From: Punica granatum
Lineage: Eukaryota > Streptophyta > Magnoliopsida > Myrtales > Lythraceae
DNA length: 64,000 bases
Assembly: GCF_007655135.1 (NCBI RefSeq)
Contig: NC_045128.1
Coordinates: 15,268,230-15,332,229, forward strand
Direction: 5' to 3'
In this document: positions 36,626 through 48,481 of the stretch, piece after piece
Numbering within the stretch: the stretch's first letter is position 1
Layout of the letters: every line of letters starts with the position of its first letter
Notes under the pieces: model-generated
What the model was told of the DNA's origin: nothing
What the model saw: only the letters and a program-made list of their open reading frames with translations
Database searches by the model: none
Position numbers and translations under genes: made by a program

Positions 36626-39599
36626 AAAGCTTCACCTCGGACCGTCGAAGACTCGGAGGAATTTGAGACTGGGTTAGGGCATAGAATTGTCGGGGAGAAA
36701 GGGAGTGCCGGAGAAGAAAGGGAAAAGGAGGAAAAAAAAAGTTGTTGGGCTCAGGGCCAATGGGCTAGGCTTTGGCCCGACTCTGGCCTGGCCTTCGCTC
36801 GAGGACTCGAATCAAGCTTGGGCTTCCCCCGAATCTGAGCTGAATCCGGAATTACAGAATTGGTCCGATTCCGCGATTCATGGCCCGATTCACCTGCGAT
36901 TCTACATTTTCCGACTCAGCCCTTCGAATCGAAATCATATGACCCCTCTTGAATAGTAGAATTATACAATTCTACGATTCGAATCACGATTCTGAAAACC
37001 ATGGCGCTCGGAGTATCCATGGGGCATTAGACCCCGTGATCGATGACTTGGGGCGTTGGACCCCGTACAAAGCATATCCTTTGGGCTCGGGCTCAAACCG
37101 CGATGAAGCAGCAAGTGACAGACAAAAACAGATAAAAGCATATAAAAGCATATGAAAGTAAACGAATGCAAACAAGTGGTGTATTAAGCCAAGTTTACGT
37201 AATTAGCCAATTATACACGGGGTTGCTTGGTAAACAATTTCTTAACTTAGATAGAACAAGTGAACGTGCGCGGTGCAAAGTCAACTAAGCGTGTGTGAGT
37301 TTGTTTTAGATTGTTCTGCATGATCAGGCTTTACAGATTATGTCAAGAACATGTTTCCGCATAAAACCCAAAATCTACCCCTTTTGCCTAATTGCCCATA
37401 TTCGATTATGTCAAGTGCACGATTAGTCAAATTCCACGATTTATGATAGAAGAGCCCATTCTACGCACAAACATAAGGAAACGGGGGCACGAAATGCCAC
37501 AAGTGCGCCAAGGTCTCTACTTCTACCCCATGGAGGATCGGATAACATTTCACGGATCATCCCTGCCCATGCTTCTAGTCAAATTCCTTAAGTGTCTGGC
37601 GCCATGCTATGATAACAGAAACACTTCAGTCGAGTGAAATAGGCAATGTAGATGAACTTGCGCCTGTACAGGCTGCCCCGACTACTCCCAGTCCGGAGTA
37701 TTTCGACTATTATAACCCTAGGGGTGTTGGTAACATTGCCTTTGCATTTAAAAATAAGTTTGTGAAAAATGTGAGCTTGTGCGATGCATGCCATCTCGGC
37801 CTGTAGTCGGTGTTGACCGGTCCCTTAGATCTTCCAGGGTTATGGATAAACTCTAAGAGAGCTAAAAGAAAGATCGCTCTACCAGGGAGTGGTCCTAAGA
37901 AGACTCCCGCATCACGACCTGAGCAGCATGAAATTAGGCACATTCCCAAGTTAGGATACGCGAGTCTTCCTTGGATGCCCATGTTGCATCGAACCACGCA
38001 TCTCACTAATTTGTAAAATTTGGATTCGAAAAATGACTAGGTTACCCGTTCTTAACCTATCGACGCGGTTACCGGTTATTAGCCAATTTATGCATTTTTG
38101 CTTAAAGTTGGGTGATTTTCTTAGCCGAGTTTACACTGTGAAGTTCTTTTAGTGATTATGGCCTTATGCCTTGCGCGCACGGGTTCATGAAGCGATTTGT
38201 GACACGAGGACCGAAACGGATTCGAGACGGTCCCCGATACTCTAATCCATGCCAATCGCTTAGGCTAACGCGCTCGACATGCGGTTTATTGTCCGATTAA
38301 CGCCGACATAGAATATATGATCGCACACAATCCAAGAATCGACCTCCAACAAAAGCAAAGAGGACGCGCTTGGCCCGAGGTGGGTCAAGGAGTTCTTGGC
38401 CAACTCCCCTTGAGGACGACCGAGAGTGCTGAACCTGTCACAGGTCCTGTTCAGCTTCTTTGCCCCGGTTTTGAACGCTTCTCATATGCAACACACGTAA
38501 AACACGATAATAACATCCTGGCGTCGCCATGCTCTCGAGCAAACAAGCGTAAACATGCAAACAAGCACAAATTTGATATTTAACTGAATTGATAAAACGG
38601 CACCGGCTCATGCAATAACAAAAACGTAAAAGCACGGGACAACAATCTAGTTCGGGGAGAAGGAGGCCACCTTGGCTTTGGGAGAGCCAAGGGGGCTCAC
38701 GGGTCCCTCCTATAGGACATGGCCGTGAACTTCCATGGCCTAACCAAGCCATGATGGTCTCTTCCACTCCGACTTTGATCGTGACCCATCATGCCAACAT
38801 ATTGCCCACGCGGTTACGTGCATATAAACGATAAGTGAACATATTAAACGAAATAGAAATGCAATAAACGGTTGCACGCATATAACCGATAAAAAACCGC
38901 ATTATCAACCCCAAAAACCTAATAAACTAAGAGCTCTAGCTTCTCTGAGGGTTTAGGGGTTATAACTAGTCTCGGATGTCGAGGAAAGCTTGGAGAAGGG
39001 CTGGATAGTCGGGCGCTCGGATGGATAGCAAGCTGACCCGATAAGAGCAAGGAGGCACTCGGCCAAAGCTCAACCGGCTCGGGCGGTTACTCCCAAACGA
39101 CAAGGACGTTTTCGACTCCCAAGGGGATGCTAGACACACCTGCGGTGGTTTTGTTGGGAGTGCACAGCTAGATTCACCCGAAATCACAAAACAAAACTGG
39201 TAAGTGCCAAAGAAACCCGAGAAGGAAAGAGGTGAGGAAGGGTGCGGCAATGCTTGGTTGAACGACTCTCAGCTCGCGACCTCCTTGTCATGAGGGAGAG
39301 TGAGGGTCGTGAGGGACCCTTAGGGAGTGATAGCACGACTCGCCTTAGTCGTGAAGGTGAATAAACTGACTAGAAACCCGAAAAACTCCAAGGAAGCCGA
39401 ATCTGGATAGGCCCGGTTCTGGCTACTGGGAGCTTCAAATGGTGAAATTAACACCGAAAATGAACTCGGGAGGTTGAATACATGTCGTTTGTTTGGTGCT
39501 TGGGCAAGTTGAGTGGGCTGTCGCCGAAAAACGGTTGGTTTTTCGACAAAAACGGCCTTGTTTCGGGCTGAGCTAAGGGCTATGCGACCAAGACTGCTA

Positions 39600-39876
39600 G
39601 GGAGAGTTTGAGATGATTCTTGAGAGAGAAAAATGCTTGAAAGAGAATGTCAAGAAGAGAAGTGATTGTATTGTTGAATTATAAGAAAAGTATGAAAAAA
39701 TAATGAATAATTGAGATAAAGTAATAATTAAGTAATGATTGTGTTGTTGAATTATGAAAAAAAGTGTGAAAAAATAATGAATAGTTGAGATAAACTAATG
39801 ATTAATTAATAATTATGTTGTTGAATTGAAAATAAGTGGAGTTGAGTTAAAAAAAATTTAAAATCCAAACACTCCC
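39600..39876. mobile_element. MITE nested in LTR B
   Basis: It starts GGGAGAGTTTGAGATGATTC and ends CAAACACTCCC, short inverted ends. The inner unit (GTTGTTGAATTAT, then GAAAAAATAATGAAT) is repeated about 2.5 times. Corresponding LTR sequence in D and C lacks this block, so it is an insertion. Flanks CTA and TAA suggest a 3-base duplication of the Tourist/Harbinger type, with mismatch. Confidence 0.6.
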
Positions 39877-41171
39877 TAAAGTGTCTTGTGCTTATGGTAT
39901 ATATAGGGGGCTTTATGAGAAAATTAGCAAAAATTAAGTGCAATTAAGGGGGGATTAGGGCAATGTCGGTGCGAAAGGTCAATTAAGGGAGAGAATTGAT
40001 CAAATTTGGTGGGTGGCAAATTGAATGCAAGTGGATGGAATGATAAGAAAGAATTGTGTAGAAAAAGGAGAAGATAAATGCAAATTGGCAACCTTGGACA
40101 AGTTGAAGGAGTTTCGGCCATGGGGGGCAGATTGCAGCTAGTTTGGATGAGTGTGGGTCCCACGCGATTTGGGAGAAGATTGAGGGAAGTTTGGGTCCTG
40201 ATTGGTCGCGTGTTCGAGCCTCGTGGCTCAAATGAATGTCGCATCGACAATGTGCGTGCAAAGATGATTCTAATGAGCTTAAATTTGCTATGTTCGGGGC
40301 ACCCGAGAATGCTCGAGTGGCCATGGGTACCACATGGCTTGGGGGAAAAGTCGGGTCCTAATTGGTTAAGCGTTCGAGCCTCGTGGCTCCAACGAGCATC
40401 GAATTGGCAATGTGCACGCAAAGATGACTCTAATGAGCTTAAATTTGCTATGTTTTAGGCACCCAAGAATGCTTATGCCACCCGGGGGCTCGGGGTCGGT
40501 TTTGCTCAATTTGGATGACCGTAGCAAAATTGATCATTTCTGTCGCATATTCGTATGTCCTCGTGCTGTACTGCTAGTTTTGGCGTGCTCTGTGCTTTAG
40601 GCGGGTCAAATGACCCATTTGCCCCTGCCGTAGATCGGGAACCAAAGATATCCCGGAATCTATGATTGGTGTGCTCTTGGTGCTTTCCAAGTATTCTAAT
40701 GTGCTCGGTGATCCTTATGGTATCCATTCTGTCGAAAACGGATCCCGACTGCTCACCGGGCATATCCTTTTGAACCCATTTTGGATTTGCTCGAGAGATT
40801 TAAATGATTTCTTGAATATGCTTGGGGCAAATTTCTAGTTTGGCACCAAAAGGGATTCATGGAGTCCCGTATTGGGTATTGTCTGACGTTCCTATCAACC
40901 ATCGAAGAATAGCACTGTAATGAGCCGGTTTCTGTCGACTTGGAATCAAATGCCTGTTTGATCCTTCGGTTGTCTTCTGCGACCTGTATGGATGCCTTGA
41001 AGTTTCTTCTGTAGCTCATGCTTCATGGTCGTGCGGTTGCCCTTAGCTGACCCAACTATGAATAGTAGCCCGGGCATTATTGGCATTATACTATCATGTC
41101 TGTCGAGTTGTGGCCAAATTTGTTGCCAATATTCTTTTTAGGAGTTAGTGGACCAAAATGGAGTGTTGACA

Positions 41172-41984
41172 CCTGGGCCACCTAAGCATTCTTCAGTGCC
41201 CAAAACATAGCAAATTTAAGCTCATTAGAGTCGTCTTTGCGAGCACATTGCCAATTTAGTGCACGTTTGGGTCACGAGGCTTAAACGCTCAACCAACCGA
41301 GACCTGAGCTTTTTCGACTTTCCCCCGAGCCATGTGGGACCCACGGCCACACAAGCATTTCCAAGTGCCCAAATATAGCAATTTAAGCTCATTAGAGTCG
41401 TCCTTGCACACACATTGCCAATTTGGTTCTCATTCTAGTCATGGGGCTCGAACCCGTGATCTAATGGAACCCGAACTTCCCCCAATATTTCCCAAACTGT
41501 GTGGGACCCACTCAGCCACCAAACCAGCCGCAATCTGCCCCCATGGCCGGAATCCTTGACCAAGTTGCCAATTTGTATTTAACTTATTCTTCTATACAAT
41601 TCTATCATATCCTTCCATCCACTTGCATCCAACTTGCCATCAACCAAATTTAACCAATTCTCCCCCCCCCCAATCAAAGTATCCACTTACACTGGCCAGC
41701 CCTTAAGCACTCCTTAATTGCACTTAATTTTTGTTAATTTGCTCATTAAACCTCTATATATAAGCCTAAAAAGTAAGCACACTTAATCACTTCCCTTCTG
41801 GCCATTCTCTATCAAAAATCCTCTCAAACTCCTCCCAAAGAGCTCTGGTAGCATAACCCTTTGCTAGACACTAAACAAGGCCAAAATTGCCGGAAAACCA
41901 ATTGTTTTCCAACAACCGCCCACTCGACTTGCCCGAGCCTCGAACAAAACACATACCCCCCATGTATTCGACCTCCCGAATATG
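41172..41984 (+). repeat. LTR fragment D, second part
   Basis: Continues 31,395-32,148 after the B insertion. It matches the reverse complement of about 40,480-39,470 in B. Two diverged copies of a segment with AAATTTAAGCTCATTAGAGT (about 41,205-41,345 and 41,360-41,520) are present, and a TATATATAA box lies at 41,755-41,763. It stops abruptly at about 41,984, where caulimovirid sequence resumes, so D is truncated. Confidence 0.65.
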
Positions 41985-43708
41985 TGAGAACTTCCAAAAC
42001 CGCGATGGACGATAGTCTAACTTCTTCATCCAAAGAGAAGAGGGACTCTACATCATCCTTTTTCCAAGGATATTCCCGTGGCAGTTTCTAGCTGCTAGAC
42101 TAGTTTCATCCCTTGTTTCGGGGCTTTTAGACAGTTCTTGGCGAAGTGGCTAGGTCGATTACGAATATAGCACCTACAGGGTTTATACTTTTTCCCAAAT
42201 CTCATCTTCTTCCTCAAGTACTTCTATTTCTTTCCAGAGTATCTTCTGGACTTGGCCATGGACATTTTCCACTTCTTATAATGCTTCTTCTTCTTGGTTG
42301 AGCAGTTGCACGTCTTGTCTCTGCCAGAGCACTTGATGTATAACTCAAGCCTTCTACAAGCCTTTTCCATATTTCGGTCTCCTTTCAGAACTTCTATAAT
42401 GACTTCCTTCTTTTTGCAGACATCTTCTAGGGCTATATGGATTTCCTGTTGAATTTCTCCAACTGTACAGTCAATCACTCTTTTCCTTCTCGTCTGAAGG
42501 GATCTTTCTACTGCTTCTGCCAGTGATGCAAGAATAGAGGAGAGGAAAGCCTGCTTCAGGGAAATATCTACAACAAGTTCATAGAACAAACAAACCACGT
42601 GCTTAAAGTATAAGTCCAAATGCTTTCTCTTGCAGGAACAACACTTTCTCTCAAAGAATTCTCTTCATTTGAGCTCCTTGAGATCATCAGGATTCCCTAT
42701 AAAGAACACATGCAAAATATGGATAGCTTATGCAGGGCTCTTTATGAGGAACTAAAGCTGGTGTTGCTCACTTAAGCTAGTCCACCAGTTTTTGTAGTGT
42801 CTCCGTAAACCGGGATACAACTCGGACATGACATCATGGTTGTTGTCATTAGTGAGTAGTCGTGTAGTGAGGTAAGCCAAAAACTCTTGGAGCTTGTTTG
42901 GCCATCTGAAGTAGGGGATGTCATCTAAGGCGAAAACGATATTCCCTTTAGATGGTGCTGCTGCTGCTGCCATTGGTGGTGTGTCCTCCACTTCAGATTG
43001 GACTTCATCATCCGAAGACTGGATCGGCTGAGCGTTTTAATGAAGAAGCTCGTAGTTGGTGACCCATTTTTCTGGGAGTAGCTTCACTAGGTCGGTTCTG
43101 AAGATCTGTCGAGAAACATAAAATAAGTAGGTGCATCCATGGAGTCCGCCGAGATGATGAGGGCCTCTTCGGACCCTGAGAGCGAAAGATCCAGAGCATG
43201 GTTCTGGACTCGGTAGGCCATTTGACAATCAAGGATGGCCGCCACGAAGTCTTGAACTTGTGGAGTTCCAGTAATTTGGAGTTGGAACTTGAAAGTTGTC
43301 AAAAGCCGTGGATCTAAAAGAGCCATGTTAAAGTTGGGGAAGATGATGACAAAGATTGTCTCCGCATTAAGAGTAGTCTCTATCGTTCCTATGCAGGCAT
43401 GCTGGTACTCCAGAAATCTGGTGTCCAACAACACCTTTCGTGCCACAATGGGCAAACCCTTCCTGTCAAGGTAACTGAGGGCAAGTCGGATTGCATCGAA
43501 GTGCATATGAGTGTATCCTTGAGAGATCCACTGTCGTGGAAACTCTAAAGGGATTTGGAGAGTCACAAACTGCTCAACTTCAAAGGCCTGAATGGGATGC
43601 TGGTCGTTGACTGAACATATTCCTTAACCCGATGAGGGGATGGCGAATGAGCTGTCTGATGCTCTTAATAGGAGAGAAGTAAATTGCTTAGAGAAGACAG
43701 TGTATGGG
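41985..43708 (-). pseudogene. Endogenous caulimovirid fragment: movement protein, capsid, zinc knuckle (lineage 1)
   Basis: Minus strand. From 43,708 to about 43,030 lies a 30K-superfamily movement-protein region (GYTHMHFDAIRLALSYLDRKG, then LLDTRFLEYQHACIGT, FPNFNMALLDPR). These proteins open plasmodesmata for cell-to-cell spread. From 42,991 to 42,224 lies the capsid region, ending in a Lys/Arg-rich tail. A zinc knuckle follows at about 42,170, where the second Cys is Arg (CYIRNR), so the finger is broken. The fragment ends just before the protease, at the junction with LTR D. Frame breaks separate the parts. The capsid tail and knuckle also occur at 23.5-23.8 kb, so these two pieces overlap and are not simple halves of one copy. 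Confidence 0.85.
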
Positions 43709-45317
43709 TGTCAGCACCCCATTTTGGCTCACCGATTCAAATTACATTATCAGCAATGATCCAAGCCACAACTTGAGCAGAATACAGAAAAACGACTTCA
43801 CAGAGCAGAAAATCACTATTCATCCTCAAGTCGGCGAAATCGGGCAAATGACACATGGATATGACAGAAGTACTCCGGGGGTCATCAAAAAGCAACAGAG
43901 TGACTAGAGAGCTCAACAATGTCCAAAACCGGCATTTTAAGTATATCACATGGACAGTTCTATTTTCCGATAGTTCGCTCGATCATCGGAAGATAGCTAA
44001 TATTGGACTTCAAAAATCCACACCAATGCCAAACAGATAAAAAGTGTCTCCAAAGGCATTTTGCAAATCATCTACTCTATACAGAACAACTTTCTGTATA
44101 CAGACAACTTTTCAGTGGAAGTCCACAAAAATGCCGGTTTCTCAAAGAAAAGTTAATTCCAAATATCAAATGCGGCCATGCCCCACAATCATACAGAGCA
44201 CGAGCAGTGCTTCAGATTGTCTTTTGGAAGCCATACAGACACCCTGAATGACTTCCGAACCACAAAACGGGCATACCCCTCTTCAGAAGAGCATAACCGT
44301 AGACTGGTCTGATGGAATTACGGCAAACGAAGTTCACACTACATTGCCCTGAAAACTCCAGCGGACATTCTCAATTGGGCAAAACAGACAGCAAAACCCT
44401 TTACGGTTTCCCGAGTAACCTCCGATGAGCACAAAAGGCCATTTTCAGTGAAGATCCATATCCGAAGGTCCTCTTTGGGGAAACTTGACGCCGGATGCTT
44501 ACGTTACACAATGCTAGCCTTCTCAAGGCTCAATGTGAAATCGTCGGAATGAATCACACAACTCATTTAGACCCCTCGAGCAGTGCTTTAAGGGTCTCAG
44601 ATGCACTTTTCATATCCTTAGAGGCCCAATCTCGACAAATAGAGATCACAGTGATCTCCGGATCGCCCAAGAAACTCAAAAAGCAATCTGAGAAATCCAG
44701 TTTCGGCCTCCTAGGACATCTCTTGCTCCATATTTGCATTTACCGGCTTAAGGGACAAGTGCCCACGTAATTTGACAATTTATGTCAAAATGACCGACGT
44801 GGGATGCAGATACAAGATATGCTGTCAGAAGTGGGTAACCTTGCTCTGAATGCATAAAAGGAGCAAAACCGACTTCCAAGCCTCATACAGACATTTGGCA
44901 ATTCCTCACGGAAAATGCCAATCTCGGACTCATTAAATCCCTTTCCTCGAGTATATCGATAATTCAACATTCGGTTCGAACCACGAGCCTCGAATGCGCA
45001 ATCAATCGAGACCCGAGCTTTTTCCCGGTTTCTCCTCTTCGGTCGTAGGACCGACGGGATGCCCAAGATGAGTCACCCTTTATTCTAGAAGCTTCTTCTT
45101 CTTCAATGCAAGAAGCCAACTTGCACTCTTGCATGAAAATATCCAAGAAGTTTGAACACAACACTCAAGCCTTCATCAATGCTCATTAATTCTTTTGGCT
45201 CTTCCACATGAATGATACTTGGCTCACATTCATCCTCATCCTCATTAGGCAAACCGAAATTTGCTAATGGGAGGCTTAAGTGTGCTTGCTTTTGCTTAAT
45301 TGCCCATTAGCTTTGCC

Positions 45318-45325
45318 TATAAATA
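45318..45325 (+). promoter_or_regulatory. TATA box of LTR C
   Basis: TATAAATA at the position where copies B (39,898-39,905, minus) and D (41,755-41,763) have TATATATA-type boxes. A shared place in three copies supports a real LTR promoter. Confidence 0.55.
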
Positions 45326-47435
45326 GCCCCAAAGTGATTAAGTTAATGACTTCTCCTTTTGCACACTCTCTCCAAGCTTTCTCCCTCAAGAAAAGCTCTC
45401 AACTCCATAGCCAAAACCAGCAAGCTTCAACACTTCAAAACCAAGAGAGAAATACCGAAGAAAACCCGAAGAAAGCTTTGAGTTTCTTAAGTCGGAAGCC
45501 GATGTTCATCATCCCGACTTAAGTTCAAAAATTCTCAAACTCCATGGACCACATGTTTTGGACCCAAGGAGTTCATTTATGAACTTAGATTTTTTGTTTG
45601 AAGTCATTTGCTCATCATTTCAGGTCATTTAGGTGATTTCGGGTGAAGGACGTGCTCTCGGGTGAACAGTACACCCGTAGCCGCACAGACTCGCACACCC
45701 ACGTGCCCGCAAGCGCTTGCTGCCTGCGCACGCCCGTGCGCCCCGCGCGCCTCCCGTGCACTCCAGCCGCATGCCCCGTGCGCTTAGCTCCCCGAACGTG
45801 CATGCCCTTGTACCCGAGCACTCTTCCAAGCGTTCAACCGAGTCACCCGACTCTCGAACACTTCCCCGACTCTTTCCTCGTATCCCGAGGCTAGGTAAAA
45901 CATTTTCGACTTAGAGAAGTTAGAACATTTTACATTATTTGCATGGCTATGAAGTAATATGGCGTTTTATGCATGTTTAACTTGCAAGACTTAAATTTTA
46001 TACACTTTCATGTTATATTATGCATGTTCATCATCATATAACATGTTAGCATGTCGGGAAACGTTTGGATCAACCCTCGGAAGACCTTCCCAACCCGAAA
46101 TAAGCAAAAGAGCTCTTGGGTTTGCCTCAAGAAGAGGTGACCGAGGCTTGGCTTGCTTTCCTCGGGTTAAGATCGGCCTTCTTAGCCCGATCCAAGCTCG
46201 ATTCCCGAGTTTTCTCGTGTTTTCTTACGTGCATGAAGTCGGTATTGTTTTATCGATTCCTTAAATAACTTGTTTGTGCATGTTTGCATGTTCGAATGCG
46301 TTATTCAAATCATGGCAATACCGACTTTCGTTTAATCGTGTCATTTATCATGTTTATCGTTTAAGCATGCGAGAAATGATTTGAAACGAGACGGGGAAAC
46401 CTCGTGGAACCCCATTCGGGCCATGGGACCTCTCGGCTATCTCCAAGGAGATGCAACCGAGAGCCTCTTAGACTCGTACGGGTTACATGAGGCTTCCTCT
46501 TCTCGTTTTGAGTTCGTTCTCGGCTTTCGTGTTATTTGCAATCTATATTATTGTCGCAATATCGCATGAAAATGTCTTTTCAAAACAAAGCATGCATGGA
46601 TTCGAGTATCGATGACTCATTCGGGTCCATTCGGTTACGAGGGTTGTTTCGGTCATTGGACCAAATTATCCTCGATCCTTATTATGGAGTCGTCTTGGTC
46701 GTCGAGTCACGAATCGTTTTCATAATTAATGCATTTGGCATAACCTTAAGCATTAATTCCATGAACGAGTTAATCGGGACGTTCACACGGTTAATTCATT
46801 CAATTTAAACAACTTTGCACGAATTGGACATTAATTTGTAACTCGTGTCGACAAATTACAAAACGGTGTTAATGCCCCTTTCAAAACCCTCATACTTTCA
46901 AATCCGTATTGTGTTGTTCTCCTTTTCTGAAAAACAAATTTTCAAATCAAGGGCAAGAACATCATTTTGTAATTTGGAGTCATCTTAGCATCGTTTAATA
47001 TGTCAGTTGGGTATTTTGTATCAAAATTACAATTACCTGACTAATCATTTCATTCGACTTAACTAAATGCTAGAAAATGGTTAGGCGGAACTCTAAGTTC
47101 CAAATCTAGAGTCAAAATACAAGTTTGGATCAATTCAGTGATAATTCAATGTCACAACACCGAATCACCGTAAAAGCAATCCACACACACGAAACTTGAC
47201 TACGGACACCCGACATGTCAAGTTCTCAAACCAAAGCCGAATGCTAAAACATTGGCACGCGTTTGTTTGTCTAGGGTAGGATTTGCATGCCAAAATACCC
47301 CGGATTAATAAACTTGCTAATCCACGTACATTCGGTGAATACAAACACATTGTATGTTATTTATCTACTGCTTGTTATCTTTCCGAACCCTTTTTGCCAT
47401 GCGGGTCGAGCCTAATCCCTAGGCCGAACAATATT

Positions 47436-47542
47436 AGGGTTCAACGCCCTAATCATCGATCACAGGGTTCGACGCCCTAATCATCAATCACAGGGTTCGA
47501 CGCCCTAATCAACACTCACAGGGTCCAACACCCTATTCAATG
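47436..47542 (+). repeat. Tandem array of about 29-base self-pairing units in LTR C
   Basis: Four units, each beginning GGGTTCGACGCCCTAATCA or close to it, separated by ATCACA-type spacers. The GGGTTCGACGCCC core is near palindromic. Copy A has two units at the same place and copy B has two units in reverse (about 37,015-37,070). Confidence 0.8.
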
Positions 47543-48296
47543 AGAGCGTGCATTGAATTTCAGTTTTTCGGTGTTTCCCTAAACTCACGGTGAGTTAGAG
47601 TGGAATAATAACCGAACGCGAGTCGACTGGAATTCGGCCATTTGCAATTTGTATTTATTGTTTTTTAGAGTATTGTAAGGACTTTTATTTTGTACATTCA
47701 TTCTGTAAGAATTCCAGTCGGTAAGCGAACGGTCCGAGAGTCGAATTAATCGAATCGGTCTAATGCTTGCCCAAAGGAAAGTAAATCCAAGAACTCGCGG
47801 TTCTGGTTCACGCAGGGACTCAACCTCCATGGTTCGATGAACTGTAACGTAAGATTGTAAACCAATTCCCCGACACACGGGTTTACTTCTCTCTCGACTT
47901 CTCCACCGACATCGTTTAATTCACCGAATCTCTAGTGTCAAAACGTGCGAGCCGAGTGCAGCTTAATTCATGCGGTAAATCATAAAACATGCAAGCCTAG
48001 CAAACCAGAGTACCGAAAGGGCGTGCGGTATATAGCCGGCACGTAACATGAACCCTCGAATACGGATTTCTCGGTTCCACACAGATCAATGCCTTAACGA
48101 CAAACTAGGTGTTCCATACCCCTAGACCCGAGTAACTTATCTGCCCTCGACCTTCGGGTCGTAAAATGATAAGTGGCGACTCCTTCTCTCACACGTGTCC
48201 GTCACAGGTCCTCACGGGAAGGTGGACACTCCCAAGCCGCGCGATCCAAAAGCGCACATGTAGGCTCCGATGAGAGTTCACATTCGGGTCCGTACA

Positions 48297-48481
48297 ATGG
48301 GTTAATGAGAGGAAGATCAATAGAGGAAATCTTATTATCCTCACGAAGGTACGATACCTCATAGAAGGCGTCTAACTTACTTCCAAAGGACTTCCAGTGG
48401 GGAGTCTTAACGGACAGAGTAACGTCGGTAGCTTATGGAGTAGTAGCTGAAGAGGTGATCATGGTGAGTAAACTCTAGGCA
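48297..48481 (-). pseudogene. Endogenous caulimovirid fragment: start of movement-protein gene (lineage 1)
   Basis: Minus-strand reading from an ATG near 48,460 gives a protein-like stretch that continues in the sequence beyond LTR C (43,708 downwards) after removing one ATGGG. An internal stop occurs early. It ends at a head-to-head junction with leader-type sequence at about 48,482. Confidence 0.65.

Larger units (their letters stand above)
33118..37003 (-). mobile_element. hAT transposon inside LTR B
   Basis: Ends CAAGGTTTTCAAAATTGCG (left) and CATGGTTTTCAGAATCGTG (right, reverse complement) form imperfect inverted repeats, extended by inner GAATCG/CGATTC-rich segments. Flanks GTGCTCGG (33,110-33,117) and GCGCTCGG (37,004-37,011) are an 8-base duplication with one mismatch, as for hAT elements. 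It encodes a damaged Ac-type transposase on the minus strand. A 25-base minisatellite lies at 36,541-36,625. Confidence 0.85.
32149..41171 (-). mobile_element. Very long solo-type LTR, copy B, with nested elements
   Basis: Read on the minus strand it starts TGTCAACACTCCATTTTGG (41,171) and ends GGGTCTACACA (32,149). Flanks CCCGG (32,144-32,148) and CCTGG (41,172-41,176) agree at four of five bases. The gross length is 9,023 bp, or about 5.1 kb without the hAT element. TATATATA at 39,898-39,905 (minus) corresponds to TATA-like sites in D and C, as expected of an LTR promoter. No gene of its own. It is inserted into LTR fragment D. Confidence 0.7.
43709..48296 (+). mobile_element. Very long solo-type LTR, copy C
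   Basis: It starts TGTCAGCACCCCATTTTGG and ends GGTCCGTACA, 4,588 bp. The flanks are a perfect 5-base duplication, ATGGG (43,704-43,708 and 48,297-48,301). A TATAAATA box lies at 45,318-45,325. A GC-rich block (about 45,650-45,800) and a tandem array (47,436-47,542) lie inside. No coding region of its own. It splits the movement-protein region of the lineage 1 caulimovirid. Confidence 0.82.

Noticed and set aside
36554..36956. Glu-rich frames that look like coiled coil
   Set aside because: Produced by the 25-base minisatellite and the hAT end region.
45643..45914. Pro/Ala/Cys-rich frames
   Set aside because: They are in the GC-rich block of LTR C and differ in sibling LTRs.
47436..47542. 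CRISPR-like array
   Set aside because: Plant nuclear context, near-palindromic units with short non-unique spacers, and presence in sibling LTRs.
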